From Drosophila miranda (taxonomy: Eukaryota > Arthropoda > Insecta > Diptera > Drosophilidae), in the NCBI RefSeq assembly GCF_003369915.1, contig NC_046676.1, positions 6,944,001-7,008,000 of the forward strand: 64,000 nucleotides of DNA. The letters run 5' to 3'. Within the stretch, counting starts at the first letter, position 1. Each line of letters starts with the position of its first letter. This document shows, piece by piece, positions 37,101-47,494 of the stretch. A program made the position numbers and the translations under genes. The notes beneath the pieces were generated by a model. It made no database searches and was not told where the DNA came from. It saw only the letters and a list, made by a program, of their open reading frames with translations.

Positions 37101-40100
37101 TGTATTTTGTTTTATTCCCATTTTATTTTTCCGTGTAGCTCATGTCAGTGAGTACCAGCAGCAACGGCAGCAACGGCAGCAACATACATCCCGAGAGATG
37201 GATGCAGAGATGGCCAGAGTCGGAGGCCGCATCATCTTCATCGTACGCCTGGAATTTTTAACATGTACGTGTGAGAGAGACTCCGGCTCGACCCAACTCT
37301 TTTTCCCCTTTTTACCTCTTTTCACTTTGATTGTTGCTGTTGCTGTTGCCTTTGCCGCTGCCGCTGCCGTTGCCGTGTTCAACTGTTGCTACAAGTCAAA
37401 CATTTACTCATCACCAGTGAACGCGAACTCTCGTCTTGTCCGCAGCCATAGAGTCGCGCACAACCTTTGGGGGGCGAGCCGGGACCTAGGACCGGGCTAT
37501 AGGCGGGATGTTGTCATGATTGTCATTTGATTATGCCCGAAGTGAAGGTGTAGGCGGCTAGTGGCGGTGTGCAATTTCCAATGAAAGCGAGGCCAAAATG
37601 CAAATCCCTCTAAGCTGGAAAAAATCTGTCCGCTTTGACCACTCTCCTCCATTGCGCTTCCCTCCCATCCAGCTCTACTCGCTCCATTGCCCATTGCCGA
37701 CTTTGATGTTGTCAGTGGCGGGGGTATGGCGGCCCTCAATGATTTTTATTGTTTTCGAACCGAACTTGTTAAAATTTCGGCAACATCAGAGGCAAACGAA
37801 TCGTAGTCGAGATCCCAGATCCGAGCTCCGAGATCCGAACTGGAATGCAGTCAACAGGTGAACGAGTGCAGCCCAAGACGCCGCATAAAATCATAAATAT
37901 AAGTGGCAGCAAATAAAAGATATGGACTCGAATCTCAGCTGCCGGAGCTCCGCTTTAATGGGGTTCTGGTCACAAGCGACATTCCCTGTAAGCCGCTTTT
38001 GTTGTTGTCGCTGGAGAAGGCGCTGCTGGGGAAGTGCTAATTTTTACACATACACCCAGTACGGCTACTGTTCATTAGCGATTTTCAGATGGTGACGTCC
38101 CCAATCGTGCCCCATCAGCCCCCAAGCCCCACAACGGAAGCTGCATGAAGAGCTCTATATTGAAGAGGTGCCTAAGTCGGGTGGAACGTGGACTTTGACA
38201 GTGCAATTGTAGCACACGATTGGAGCACCTAAAAGAAAGTCTTCGGACATGGCCTCTGCCTGTCAGCTCCCACCACTAATGACTGCTATATTTTTAGAGC
38301 ATTACGCAGTACGCACAGTAAACGGCAGTGCCAGGGCAGCGGGAGCCCAGGGGAAAAGCAAATCCAAACTCTGCTCGTGATTAGTAAATTTAAGGCGCGG
38401 TGTTAGGTGCGATATCTCCATCTCCATATGCTTTGTGCTATCCATCCATCTCTCCATCCGAACATTCACGCTCGATGGCCACATCTCAAACATGTATGTA
38501 TCTGTATCTACGGTATACTCTCAGGGGGGAAACGACACGTCGTTCTGTTGCGCTGATGCTCCAAAGAAGTGCGACTTTTAACATCCAACTGTTCCCGCTT
38601 CCTTCTGTTTTCTCAATTCAAATCCACATAGATACACACTCGAGCACATTTGGACAGCGTTTGGGCCACGTTTGGGAGCCATAAAATAGCGCCACTTCTC
38701 GAAATCGCACTTCCCTGGCAATGGGCAGCCATCTCCCCGTCCCTGCCCAATCGTCCAGCCACTCACTCGCTCCGTCACTCTGTCAGCCAGCAGGCTAGTT
38801 AGTTAGTTAGTTAGTTGTTTCGACCAACTTTGATTTTTTCACCTCGTCTTTTACAGTTGTAACACATAAATATTAAAAATAAACACACACACATAGGACA
38901 AGTGCTGTCCTAACTGTGCATTGAGTATGCAGATCGAGGAGATGTACTCTCCAGTGGCCAGCAGCTAGGTCCATGTCCATTCAGAGCACATATCTTTAAA
39001 CGCCGTAGACTGTAGGGTCTTTAAGTTGGCTTGTGCCCAAAATATAAACCATAGAGATTACCATTCTTCAATCTTCCTGTAGTTTAGTTATTGCCCGGTG
39101 TTTACAATAAAAAAAAAACCGCATTTAAAGGTGTAACTCCATCGAAAGAGATATTTTTTCTATGAAATTACGCTGAACTAAACATGTCTACTCCGAATTT
39201 TGTCGGGAGCCTTAGCACCTTAGCAACACTCAATGGTAATTCAAATATATTCGTGCAGTTGAAATATTGTATAACATAATACAGATCTGATTACACCCTT
39301 AATATATGACAAATACTCACGCAAAATTGCGGTACAGCCTAATAGAACAGCATATTCGAATCAATCATTGGAACATAGTTATTCAGTTAGCAAACACAGA
39401 GGACATTAAATTATAGGGAGCTATAACAATCAAACAAACAAACTTTGAAACACACAGAGACACAGCCCCAGATACAGGTACAGATACAGGTACAGATACA
39501 GGTACAGATACAGATACGGATTCACAGATACAAATGCAGATGCTTTTACACCTGGCCTGGAGCGGACATTTTAGTTGGTCTCTGGTCTCTGGTCCAGACG
39601 AGGCCAAGCGATACGAAACGAAATGAAATGAAAACCGCACAAAGCGATTAATTAATTAAAATTGGCAAACATGAATTTATCGCGCAAGCAATTTGCACAA
39701 TTTGCGCAAATCAGTTTGTCTGTTTTGGGAGCGAGCGCGAAATGCAAATATCTGCCACAAAATGTACGGACGTGGCCGAGGACGAGGATAGGCCGGACTT
39801 GACCAGGACAGGACGAGCCTATGCACCTCTGTCTCTCCCCCTAGTCGTCAGTTGCATGTGCAATGTGCATAATTATTGAAATTTGGAAATTGTGCGGTTT
39901 TTAGCAGCTGCCTACCAGAGCATAGGCTCCGGCATGGTCCCAGCACCAACACCAGCACCAGATCCAACTCCTGTGAAGGCTCAGGCTCAGGTTCAGGCTG
40001 CTCCAACAACTAACCGCAACAGGGAACAGAATCCACAGCAACCGCAAAACATTTCAATACAGAATGGATGCCAGGCCTCGCAGTGGCGTGGGCGATCGTG

Positions 40101-41783
40101 GTTTGGGGGCTTAAGCACATATTTCACTAGCTCCGGCTACCGCAAAAATACCAGCACACAAGGGGCGCCAGAGAGCGCGGGTTACTGGTATTGGGCAAAT
40201 GAGGGTACCAGAAAGGGGTATCCGCGAATTACATTTGCAATCACGAAATTAATTTAATTAATGCGAGAAACACCAAAAACTCCAGCCGAAAATGGAATAA
40301 AATGCGATTCAAGTCTCATTGACAGAGCCAGAGAAAGACAGGCAGTAAAAGGAAAAGTTCTCGCATTTCTTTTGCATGCAAATTGTCTTAATTGTGTGGA
40401 CCTCCATCGCCATCTCCAATCCCTCTTTCCCCCCCAGTGGTGCACAGGCACAGGCACCCAATATGCAAATGTTTTTGAATGCCCTGCAACTGTTGCCAGT
40501 CCTCTGTATCCTGAGGCCCCGTTTTGTTGTGCCCAAAAAAGGCTTACGAAATTTATTATGGCAGCCCCTCGCACTGCAGGCGGGATTTGGGCAGGAGATT
40601 TCGCAATGCGAGTCATTGAAATTTATAGTTTTCCAGGAGGCAGAGTGGGGGCTGACTTTAAGACCCATTAAAGAGGATTTTTGTCTACCATAATTCAGCA
40701 TTTTGCGCCCTGGGTAGATGGTTTGACAATCGATTTTCTCGATTGGTCTCAATAAAGCACTTCTTTGCATATTTTTCGCACTTTCCCGGCAACTATTGAA
40801 AAACGAGCATACGCATCGTGGCCCAGCGACAACTGGCGTGTGAAAAATGGCAATAAATTAATAAAAGTAATTAATTACAGCGCGCCGAAGGATCCGGGGC
40901 CAGAATCGCCTTCCGGCTGGCAATAAAAATTGAATAAAAACGCAAACATAATTCATTCATTCAGAGATTCACCCGCACAATGGACTGCAGTCGGAGGTAG
41001 TGGTAGTGCCGTTGCGGTGCTGGTGCAGGTGCAGGCAGGGCTAACAGCAAATTGATTGCCGAAATTGAAAGTGCTTGAACAATTGATCAACAATGTGGCG
41101 AAATCAGTTTGTTTGCAGCGTATTAATATGTTTTGCAATATAAATATTAATATGTGCTGGCCAGAACGGTTTGATAATTATGTGCGTGCTCCCGCTGCAC
41201 AAAGTAATTCACAATTTGCGGCATATTTAAAAGAGCAATTATATCAATTAACACACACACCCACACCCACCTGGGGAATGCCAATGGGCATGGGAATGGG
41301 TATGGCTATGTGGGAATGGGAGTGGGAGAGAGCCTGCCGAGTTAGTTAAATATACAACTTAATTATTGCTAAATGCACGCGACAAGCGCTCAAGCGCCAG
41401 CTGGTTAGACGTCTCAATTATAGGCCATTTAGCAGATGAAAATCTGAGATGCCAATCGGAAGATCGGAAGTAACTACAGACCACTCCGATACCCTTACCC
41501 ACTCCTCATATAGAAAGATACACGCCTGCAGGTGTGCTCAAGAAATTAGTTTAATTATGGCCAAGCGGTTGGGAAGGGACGGAATGGGATGGATTAATAC
41601 ACACGTTATTATATATTAGCGTAATTCACTTGCCGATCTTAATTACAATATTATATACGTACTCCCCCCCTCTCTGATCACCTCTGTTCCGTCTGTTCGC
41701 CCACAGAGGGGAGCGGAGCGGAAAAACTACAATACTACAATCGAGTACTTACCCAGCACATTGGCCCCAAGATTGTTCAGCAT
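22178..41783 (-). CDS. otp: Orthopedia homeodomain transcription factor
   Basis: Seven coding exons, in transcript order: 41753-41783, 35677-35942, 34984-35139, 23713-23917, 23486-23611, 22662-22828 and 22178-22597. All junction phases agree and give 456 residues. The protein is a nuclear paired-class homeodomain regulator of neural development. Residues 106-165 form the homeodomain ([16 protein letters not shown] in exon 3, [15 protein letters not shown] in exon 4) with glutamine at homeodomain position 50. The intron between homeodomain residues 46 and 47 is the classic paired-class site. Otp-specific stretches follow ([30 protein letters not shown]), then a long polyglutamine run interrupted by TH pairs and a C-terminal OAR motif ([14 protein letters not shown]) ending YEHHNSVY. 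The N-terminal half is glycine- and asparagine-rich. [11 protein letters not shown] is the first ATG; a stop lies upstream in frame. Introns 1 and 3 are about 5.8 and 11 kb. Confidence 0.93.
22466..22597 (-). repeat. CAG/CAA-type repeat encoding the otp polyglutamine tract
   Basis: Coding triplet repeat in the last otp exon. Blocks of four to eight glutamines are separated by T-H pairs (ACT CAC) five times, so the tract looks built by duplication of a (Q)n-T-H unit. It is probably length-variable. The plus-strand frames here are leucine-rich shadows. Confidence 0.85.
26601..27658 (+). mobile_element. DINE-1 / INE-1-type non-autonomous element, longer copy
   Basis: It begins TATACCCGATACT (26601-26613) and ends with the exact inverse AGTATCGGGTATA (27646-27658), a 13-base terminal inverted match. 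The interior carries the familiar DINE-1/INE-1 block (GAAGGAATCGTTTCCGACC, then AAAGTATATATATTCTTGAT, then ATCAATAGCCGAGTCGATT) followed by a TGTCCGTC-rich microsatellite. Segments around CAAATTTGGTATCC and TTCCGCCCCC recur at about 27160-27260 and 27300-27390. There is no open reading frame of its own. Such elements are usually regarded as relics related to Helitrons. Confidence 0.85.
29653..29697 (+). repeat. (TGCGAG)n minisatellite
   Basis: About seven perfect six-base units in otp intron 3. Because the unit is six bases long it leaves frames open on plus, but no gene context supports translation. Confidence 0.85.
32076..32470 (-). mobile_element. DINE-1-type element, internally deleted copy in inverted orientation
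   Basis: Read on the minus strand it starts TATACCAAAATGAGTAGAGG, keeps the GAAGGAATCGTTTCCG block, and ends GAGTATCGGGTATA. It matches the outer parts of the copy at 26.6 kb, but at about 395 bases it lacks the middle 600-700. It lies in the same otp intron, about 4.4 kb away and opposite in orientation. Confidence 0.75.
33671..33716 (+). repeat. (GCCAGT)n / (GCCACG)n minisatellite
   Basis: A short imperfect six-base repeat in otp intron 3 with no coding context. Confidence 0.7.
35591..35663 (+). repeat. Pyrimidine (CT-rich) tract in otp intron 2
   Basis: A TCTC-rich run lies just downstream (in transcript sense) of the otp exon 2 donor at 35676. On the transcript strand it reads GA-rich, the kind of sequence bound by GAGA factor. 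Confidence 0.6.
36299..36523 (+). CDS. Possible small single-pass membrane protein, antisense in otp intron 1
   Basis: ATG-initiated frame of 74 residues. Residues 1-11 are short and tryptophan-containing (WIMWK). Residues 12-35 form a strong membrane helix containing [18 protein letters not shown] polar tail with VPPQNISPN and [12 protein letters not shown] runs to the stop. A hydrophobic block followed by a basic/polar tail, in a GC-richer island amid AT-rich intron, argues for coding use. I do not recognise the protein. Short membrane-anchored N-termini also begin the two carbonic-anhydrase-like genes in this window, so an eroded relative is conceivable, but I see no carbonic anhydrase motif. 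It has no TATA box and no introns. It could be a lineage-specific small gene nested in otp, or chance. Confidence 0.4.
   Translation: MSVVIHWIMWKLILGAMFHVAIGVVVVICSAYWLGESVPPQNISPNRGAQEMRQPNGRLIKNQGLSKSLTYVFE
38796..38817 (+). repeat. (AGTT)n microsatellite
   Basis: About five tandem TAGT units in otp intron 1. Confidence 0.75.
39473..39518 (+). repeat. (CAGATACAGGTA)n minisatellite
   Basis: Three to four copies of an imperfect 12-base unit in otp intron 1. Confidence 0.75.
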
Positions 41784-42040
41784 GTTTGCCGAGAAGTTGC
41801 GTATGGATAAAGTCGACAGCTTGTCGCCTTTTGCTGGTCGCCCGCTTGAATAGTGAAGGTCCAATCGTTTCAATGTCCAATTCCGAATTCAATTTAATTG
41901 AATCGGGAATCGTGTTTGGGGCAGAATCCCAGTGAGATGTTCTGCTCGTATACTCGTCTATCACAGTACGTTTATGTTCGTCTTCATCTTCAGTTCGATT
42001 CACATTTCAATTTCTTGGTGCTGTTTCCAAATGGGTGTGG
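41784..42040 (-). other. Predicted otp 5' UTR part of the first coding exon
   Basis: On the minus strand a good acceptor (GTTTGCTTCCAG) ends at 42041, and the sequence from 42040 runs into the otp start codon at 41783. A strong donor (CACGTAG|GTAAGTT) ends a candidate upstream non-coding exon at 42618. Splicing 42618 to 42040 would give a spliced leader. This is inference from splice signals only. Confidence 0.35.
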
Positions 42041-45000
42041 CTGGAAGCAAACATAGCTATTATTATGTAGAGACTGATCTGCGACTGGCACTCCTATTAG
42101 AAGCAATCCCATATGAATTTATATCCATATATTTGCTGTGCCCCTTAAGTGTAATATACAAAACATAATATAATTGAATCTGTTGACGTATGAGCTTTAA
42201 GTTTTGGAATCTATGGTATGAAGGATTAACTAACATGATCTACCATTCTCTCAATTTAGCTTTAGGAAGAGTCTCGCAATTTTCTGACGAATACTTACTT
42301 ACTTACATGTTCTTCAGGAAATCAAATAGAAACCCTTTCCACTCGTTCTTCACCTTATCCTTATCCTTATGCTTAAACCAAATAAATAAGTGTTCAGATC
42401 TGCAGTTTAGATATCCAGAAAGCCTAATTAATTATTACATCTTTAAAATGGTATGTCATCAGCGCTAACCCGCATCAGATCCCCTTTCCCGTTTTCAGCT
42501 TCGATTCGATTCCCTAGAAAACTAAATCCATTTCACTTTCTTTAACCGCAGCAGCTTGTGCAGACCTTCGATTGTTTTTGCATTGACTTTTATTGCTCAT
42601 TTTGGCCTAAAACTTACCTACGTGGAGATCGACCTCCTCCGCCGTCGCCTTCTGCTGCTGCTGCTACTGCCTCTTTATGTGTGTGGCAAGTCGTTGGGTT
42701 AGCGGTCAGAGTTCAGTTCATAGTTCGGGGCTGACCAGAACAGACCAGGGTAGACGGCTGAGACGCTCAAATTGCCATAGTAAAATTAATTAAATGCCTT
42801 GACCATAAAAAAACCAAAGAAATTAAATCGAAGTCACTTGGCCGGAAGTTGGAAAGTTTCCTTCGGCACGCACAAACACACAATCGCTAGCTTACTCACT
42901 CACACGCACACACACACACACACATATAGCCATGCACAGGTAAAGCACGCAAGGAAACGGAAGTCGTATCGTTTATTGATGAGCTGTTTGACCAACTGAC
43001 AGCAGGAAAGGAGGATAGCAGGACACTGTCCAAGAGGGGAACCCCGGGTCTTCCTCCCTGTCTTCGGGTGCGGTCTACTTCTCTTGTTTTTTGGTTTTGT
43101 TTTAATTGATTGCGTTAAATGCCGTCAACCTCTTTGATTTTTCGCACATTTTCACTTTTATAAATCGTGTTATTCGGGTCTCAGTAAATCATTGTCGATC
43201 TTGGGAAAGTTTATCTTGACTTTAGCGACGGGTTTTGACTTAGAGTTTGAGTGTAGGCTTGAGTTTGGGCTTTGGTTAGCGTGGCGGGACCGAACGTAAC
43301 GGAGCAGAACGGAAACGACCGCGTAGCGCTGCCAAGGCGGACTCGCTTGCATTTGAGACAAGCGCGAAAAAATCAAAACGAATTGACTCCGGCTGTGATA
43401 ACGTCGTCGACAGACATCGACGCTGCCCTGCGCACTGGTGTCGAATCAAATCGCCTCCCATCCACCCTCCACGCAGCTCTGGTCACCCACCCCCGGGCTC
43501 GGATTCACTTGGCGCTACGAGACACTGTTTATCTTTCGCCCCCCCCTGGCGTTATCCGCCTGCGGGGTTATCTCCTGCATTGATTTGCAAGAACAAACAC
43601 ACTAAATAGAAGCCAGAAGCAATCGGTGAGCGAGGGAGAGGGACAGCTACAAGCGCCAGCTGCCATCTTGCTTTCAGCCATCTTCCGAGCCAGAGCGAGA
43701 TAACCAGCTATAGCTGTGCGCAATGGGCCCCGCCCTCGACTGTGCTCTGGCCAATGGGCGAACGAGCGCGAGTGTTCCGGGATTTCTCCAGTTTTGGCGC
43801 CCATTTCGATAGCCCGTCCTTGGGCCTATCGATAACTGATAGACGGTGACCTCCCGTCTCCCGAATCCACCCACAAGCTGTTCGACAACTGGTTGCTTTG
43901 GCAACCATCTCCGTCCGGCTCACAGTTATTGCCAAAAGTCCGCTCTTCGGTGGTGGGCAGGTCTTAGATTTTTGTACATTCGTCGCTCCCTGAATTGCCT
44001 CCGCAGCATCTCTGCCACGTGTCAACTTCACCTGTTGTCGTTTATTAGTTTCTGTTTCCGCCCGGTCTGTTTTTTCCCCCGTGTTTGGTTGGAATATAAA
44101 TGCGGGGGTTGCGGGTGGTAGGTCCCCTGAACTTTCAGCGGAATTTTGATAATATTTTGCATGCTGCACAAATGTTGAATTAGCCAGACAACGGAATGCC
44201 GACCAAAATGAGAACTTGTCATGGTAACCGCACGGTTCAAAGGATCTCCTCCACCCATTTCACTCTCCTCTCTCTCTCTCTTTCTGTCTCTCTATCTCGC
44301 CACTTGTCCCCTGGATGGTTCGTCTACAGTTTTCTCTTCGCCTTTCCATTCATTCATTTTATTGTATTCCATTGGCCTCGTACCCCTTATGGCATGAGCG
44401 TTAATTAAAAACTCAAAGGACCAAATGAAAACCACGAAAAGAATGCACAAAAAAAAATCAGTTGTAGAGATGCGGAATGGAGTCACACATTCGTTTATGT
44501 TTATTTTTATATATGTACGTATATATATTCCTAACGTCACATTATTTATACTTTATGTTATTGCGCTAGTCACAAGGAGTTTACATAGTTGTGGGCTTTG
44601 AAAAAAATGATTTACTTATACTATCATTTTTTTTGTGAATATTATTTGTATTATTAATACTTTCATCAATATTATTTTTATTGGACTCGTTTGATTGTTA
44701 AATGTAAGCTTTTTCGTTCAGATGCTCTCTGGCTATTCCAGCCACATGAGTCACAATTATACATATAAAACTGAATAAAGAGAACCGGTCGTTCTATACT
44801 TTAATCTTGCAAAGGCCATTTTGATAATAAACAAAGTTTTTGCAAATCTCAATTTATTTACATATTTGATACTTAAAGTCTTTATCAGTATTAATAACCA
44901 ATAACTTACTTCTCAATCAAATTGATTTGGAAGCAGACATGTAGGAGCACTAGAGGGTATAACTTACATAGGAACGATCGGTCCAAAATCCGAGCAGTCG

Positions 45001-45277
45001 CTAGAGTTTACGAACAATGGATGCACAAGGGTATCTACTCTTTCGGCTCTCGAAGCTACCCATCCCTAGCCTTATTATATGTATCCGTTTTGCTAGTCGA
45101 ATGAAAAATAAATAAATTGAATTAAAAATGCTTACAGAAATGGTTCGCACTGCTGCTTATATTCTAAAGGGTGAAAACCCTATTAGCTCAGACGTGAATT
45201 ATCGTTGCATACTGTAAATTAGACACAATCTGGAACACATTCCTTTGTGAATTAATTAGGTTTGAACAGATTAATCT

Positions 45278-45310
45278 CAAATTTAGTCCGTCTGAATTGT
45301 GATAAAGCTT
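45278..45310 (+). repeat. Dispersed repeat copy, related to 47.26 kb
   Basis: AATTTAGTCC...TGAATTGTGATAAAGCTT here matches AATTTAGTAA...TGAATTGTGATAAAGCTT at about 47262-47291, and weaker similarity extends on both sides. It is probably a small AT-rich transposon relic present twice. Confidence 0.5.
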
Positions 45311-47107
45311 ATGCGCTGTTCTTGTTAAATGCATTTCAGTGTATAATTTAATTGTGTCATCTAAGTACGATACGGATACTCTTATGATACATAATAAATA
45401 CATATTTGACTAAAACTTTTAGTTAAATTTATGCCAAGTCTCCATTCAAATTTCACCCAGTATCTAGTATGGAGGTTTTCCTCTATGTAGTCAACGCTTA
45501 GGCCATAAAAATGTTTCCCCCAATTTTTGGTTAGTGTATTATAAAGCAAACAAGAGAAACAAATCGTGATAACATCTCAATACAGTGTTGGATCGCTTAT
45601 TAGAGCTTCTACAACGAATTTCGATTCTTTTACTTTTTGCCATTACGAAAAAAAACAAATAAACAACGTTTGAGAGTGTTAATTAAACAAAAGCGCTTTT
45701 GGAATGAAATAAACAGCACAACAGCAGCAACAACAAAAGCCACAAGAATAAATTTCGGGGGTAGAGAACTATTGAATTTCACAACATTTGCCGAGGCTAA
45801 TCATTGGGAGGAGCTGTCGATTGGGGTTCAATTTTGAATGCTGGGCATGAGTATGTCGTAAATCACTTTGACAAAAGCCAGGGAGATCCGGCTAGTGACT
45901 GTGACTAGGACAGCTGCGAAATCCTTGAGATTCTTGCTTCGGCATACCAAAAGCCTTGTCGCAAAATCGCCAGCTCAAATGCAAAGGATTCGGCTTTGGC
46001 TGCTCTTTTGGCATGCACGAAACGAAGCATTTTTTGGCAATCGTTTAAGCCCGCCCAAAGTGAGGAGAGTGGGCTGGTTGGCTGACTGGTAGCTGGCGAC
46101 GGGCGGCGGGCGGGGTGCGGAGGACCAACAAGTACGTGCATCCAAACAGATTTCCAGTTAGCAGCTCACAACAATTCGCTTTTAAGCCAGCGCATAAATC
46201 AACCTCAGAAGATATCCTATCCCCAAAAATACACGAGCAGCGAAGTAGGAATACAACTTGAGGGGTAAAAAGTTGGTTTTTTTCCGTGCCGCGGCATTTT
46301 ATTGAAAGGATAATCGATGGCAGCGACTGACTGCTGGCAGCGGCGCATTAAAGGATTTGACTTTGAGGCTACTTTAAAACTCAACTCAAGAAGATGTCGA
46401 CGAACTGAGCGATTGCGGTCGATTTAATTGAATGATGAATTGCGCCGGACACTGGGGAGGAGGAAGGCGCTGGCACGGGTTGAAGGAACATCTTCAGTCG
46501 GCACGGCGTACAAAGGATGCCGGGAAGGGGTCCCTAGGACAGTAGAAAGCAGTAGCAGCTTCCAGCGACAAAGATGAATACGCATAATCAGTCAAAATTT
46601 ATGACAAGCTCGAACCGAGCCAGCTTAAGCTTATTTAATTGGCCCAGGTCCAGTGGCCCCGAGAGAGTCCCTCAGGACATGCCTAATTAGCATTGGGGTA
46701 CACATAGGATGATAGCCATTTTTTGTTGGCCGATGTTTCCATCTCCATCTCCGACTCCAAATGCGACTCTGACGGATGGCTCCACTGGAAAACTCAGTGG
46801 TAATTTGTCTAGGCCGAAACGGGCTTCTTGTCCCTCCGCTGCTCAAAGTTCAGGCATCCCGTCCTGCGTTTCGCTCGATTTGTTCTGCAAGGAGGCGCCC
46901 AGCACACAAAAAATGCGCAAAAAGGGGAACAACAGCTTAGTGCAGTTTCGTGTAACGCATTACTCTTGCTTAACATATTCCCGGCTGTTTGACTTTTCCT
47001 TTCTTTTGTTTTGGATCTTGGATATTGATTATGGTTGTTCCGCGAAGTTGGATTTGTAAAATTGTACTTGTAAAATTTGTAAGAAGTGTTCGTTGTATTA
47101 TAAAAAA

Positions 47108-47494
47108 ATGGTTTTTGTACGTTAAAATTACAACATTTTGATTCTAAGCGGTTTCCTACCGTTTAACCCCTAACGGGCTATCTTTCGGTTGCGGTATAAA
47201 TTACCCACGCTTCAAACCATTGTAATTGATTTTTATTAGTTCTTAGCAGATTTATCTAAAATTTAGTAAGATTGAATTGTGATAAAGCTTCTAAGCTTTT
47301 CCTTAGCTCGTTCAGTGTGTAATTCAATCTGACAAACATTTATTTTTTAAATATTACAATAAATTAAAAATATTGTTATATTACAAAATAATGGTTTTTG
47401 CATGTTTGAATATAAATTTGTTATTGTTCCTACTACTTAATTGCTAGCGGTTAAACTTTCGGCCTGGGTATAATTTAGCCCAGTTTCAAACCGT
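47108..47494 (+). repeat. Imperfect tandem duplication, unit about 280 bases
   Basis: Two units start ATGGTTTTTG (47108 and 47391) and end TTCAAACC (about 47211-47218 and 47484-47491), with GCGGT and GGTATAA-type phrases at matching places between. Divergence is substantial. There is no coding potential. Confidence 0.5.

Larger units (their letters stand above)
35943..41752 (-). other. otp intron 1
   Basis: A 5.8 kb intron between the first and second coding exons. It contains the antisense small ORF at 36.3 kb, an (AGTT)n run at 38796-38817 and an imperfect GATACAGGTACA repeat at about 39473-39518. Other open frames here, such as 36841-37530 and 39883-40257, are low-complexity chance frames. 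Confidence 0.55.

Noticed and set aside
36841..37530. 229-residue plus-strand frame in otp intron 1
   Set aside because: Built on GAGA, ACAGAT and GAGCGAGC simple repeats; arginine/serine-rich with no domain.
39883..40257. 124-residue plus-strand frame with [11 protein letters not shown] repeats
   Set aside because: Low-complexity start and random remainder, and no ATG-led coding context.
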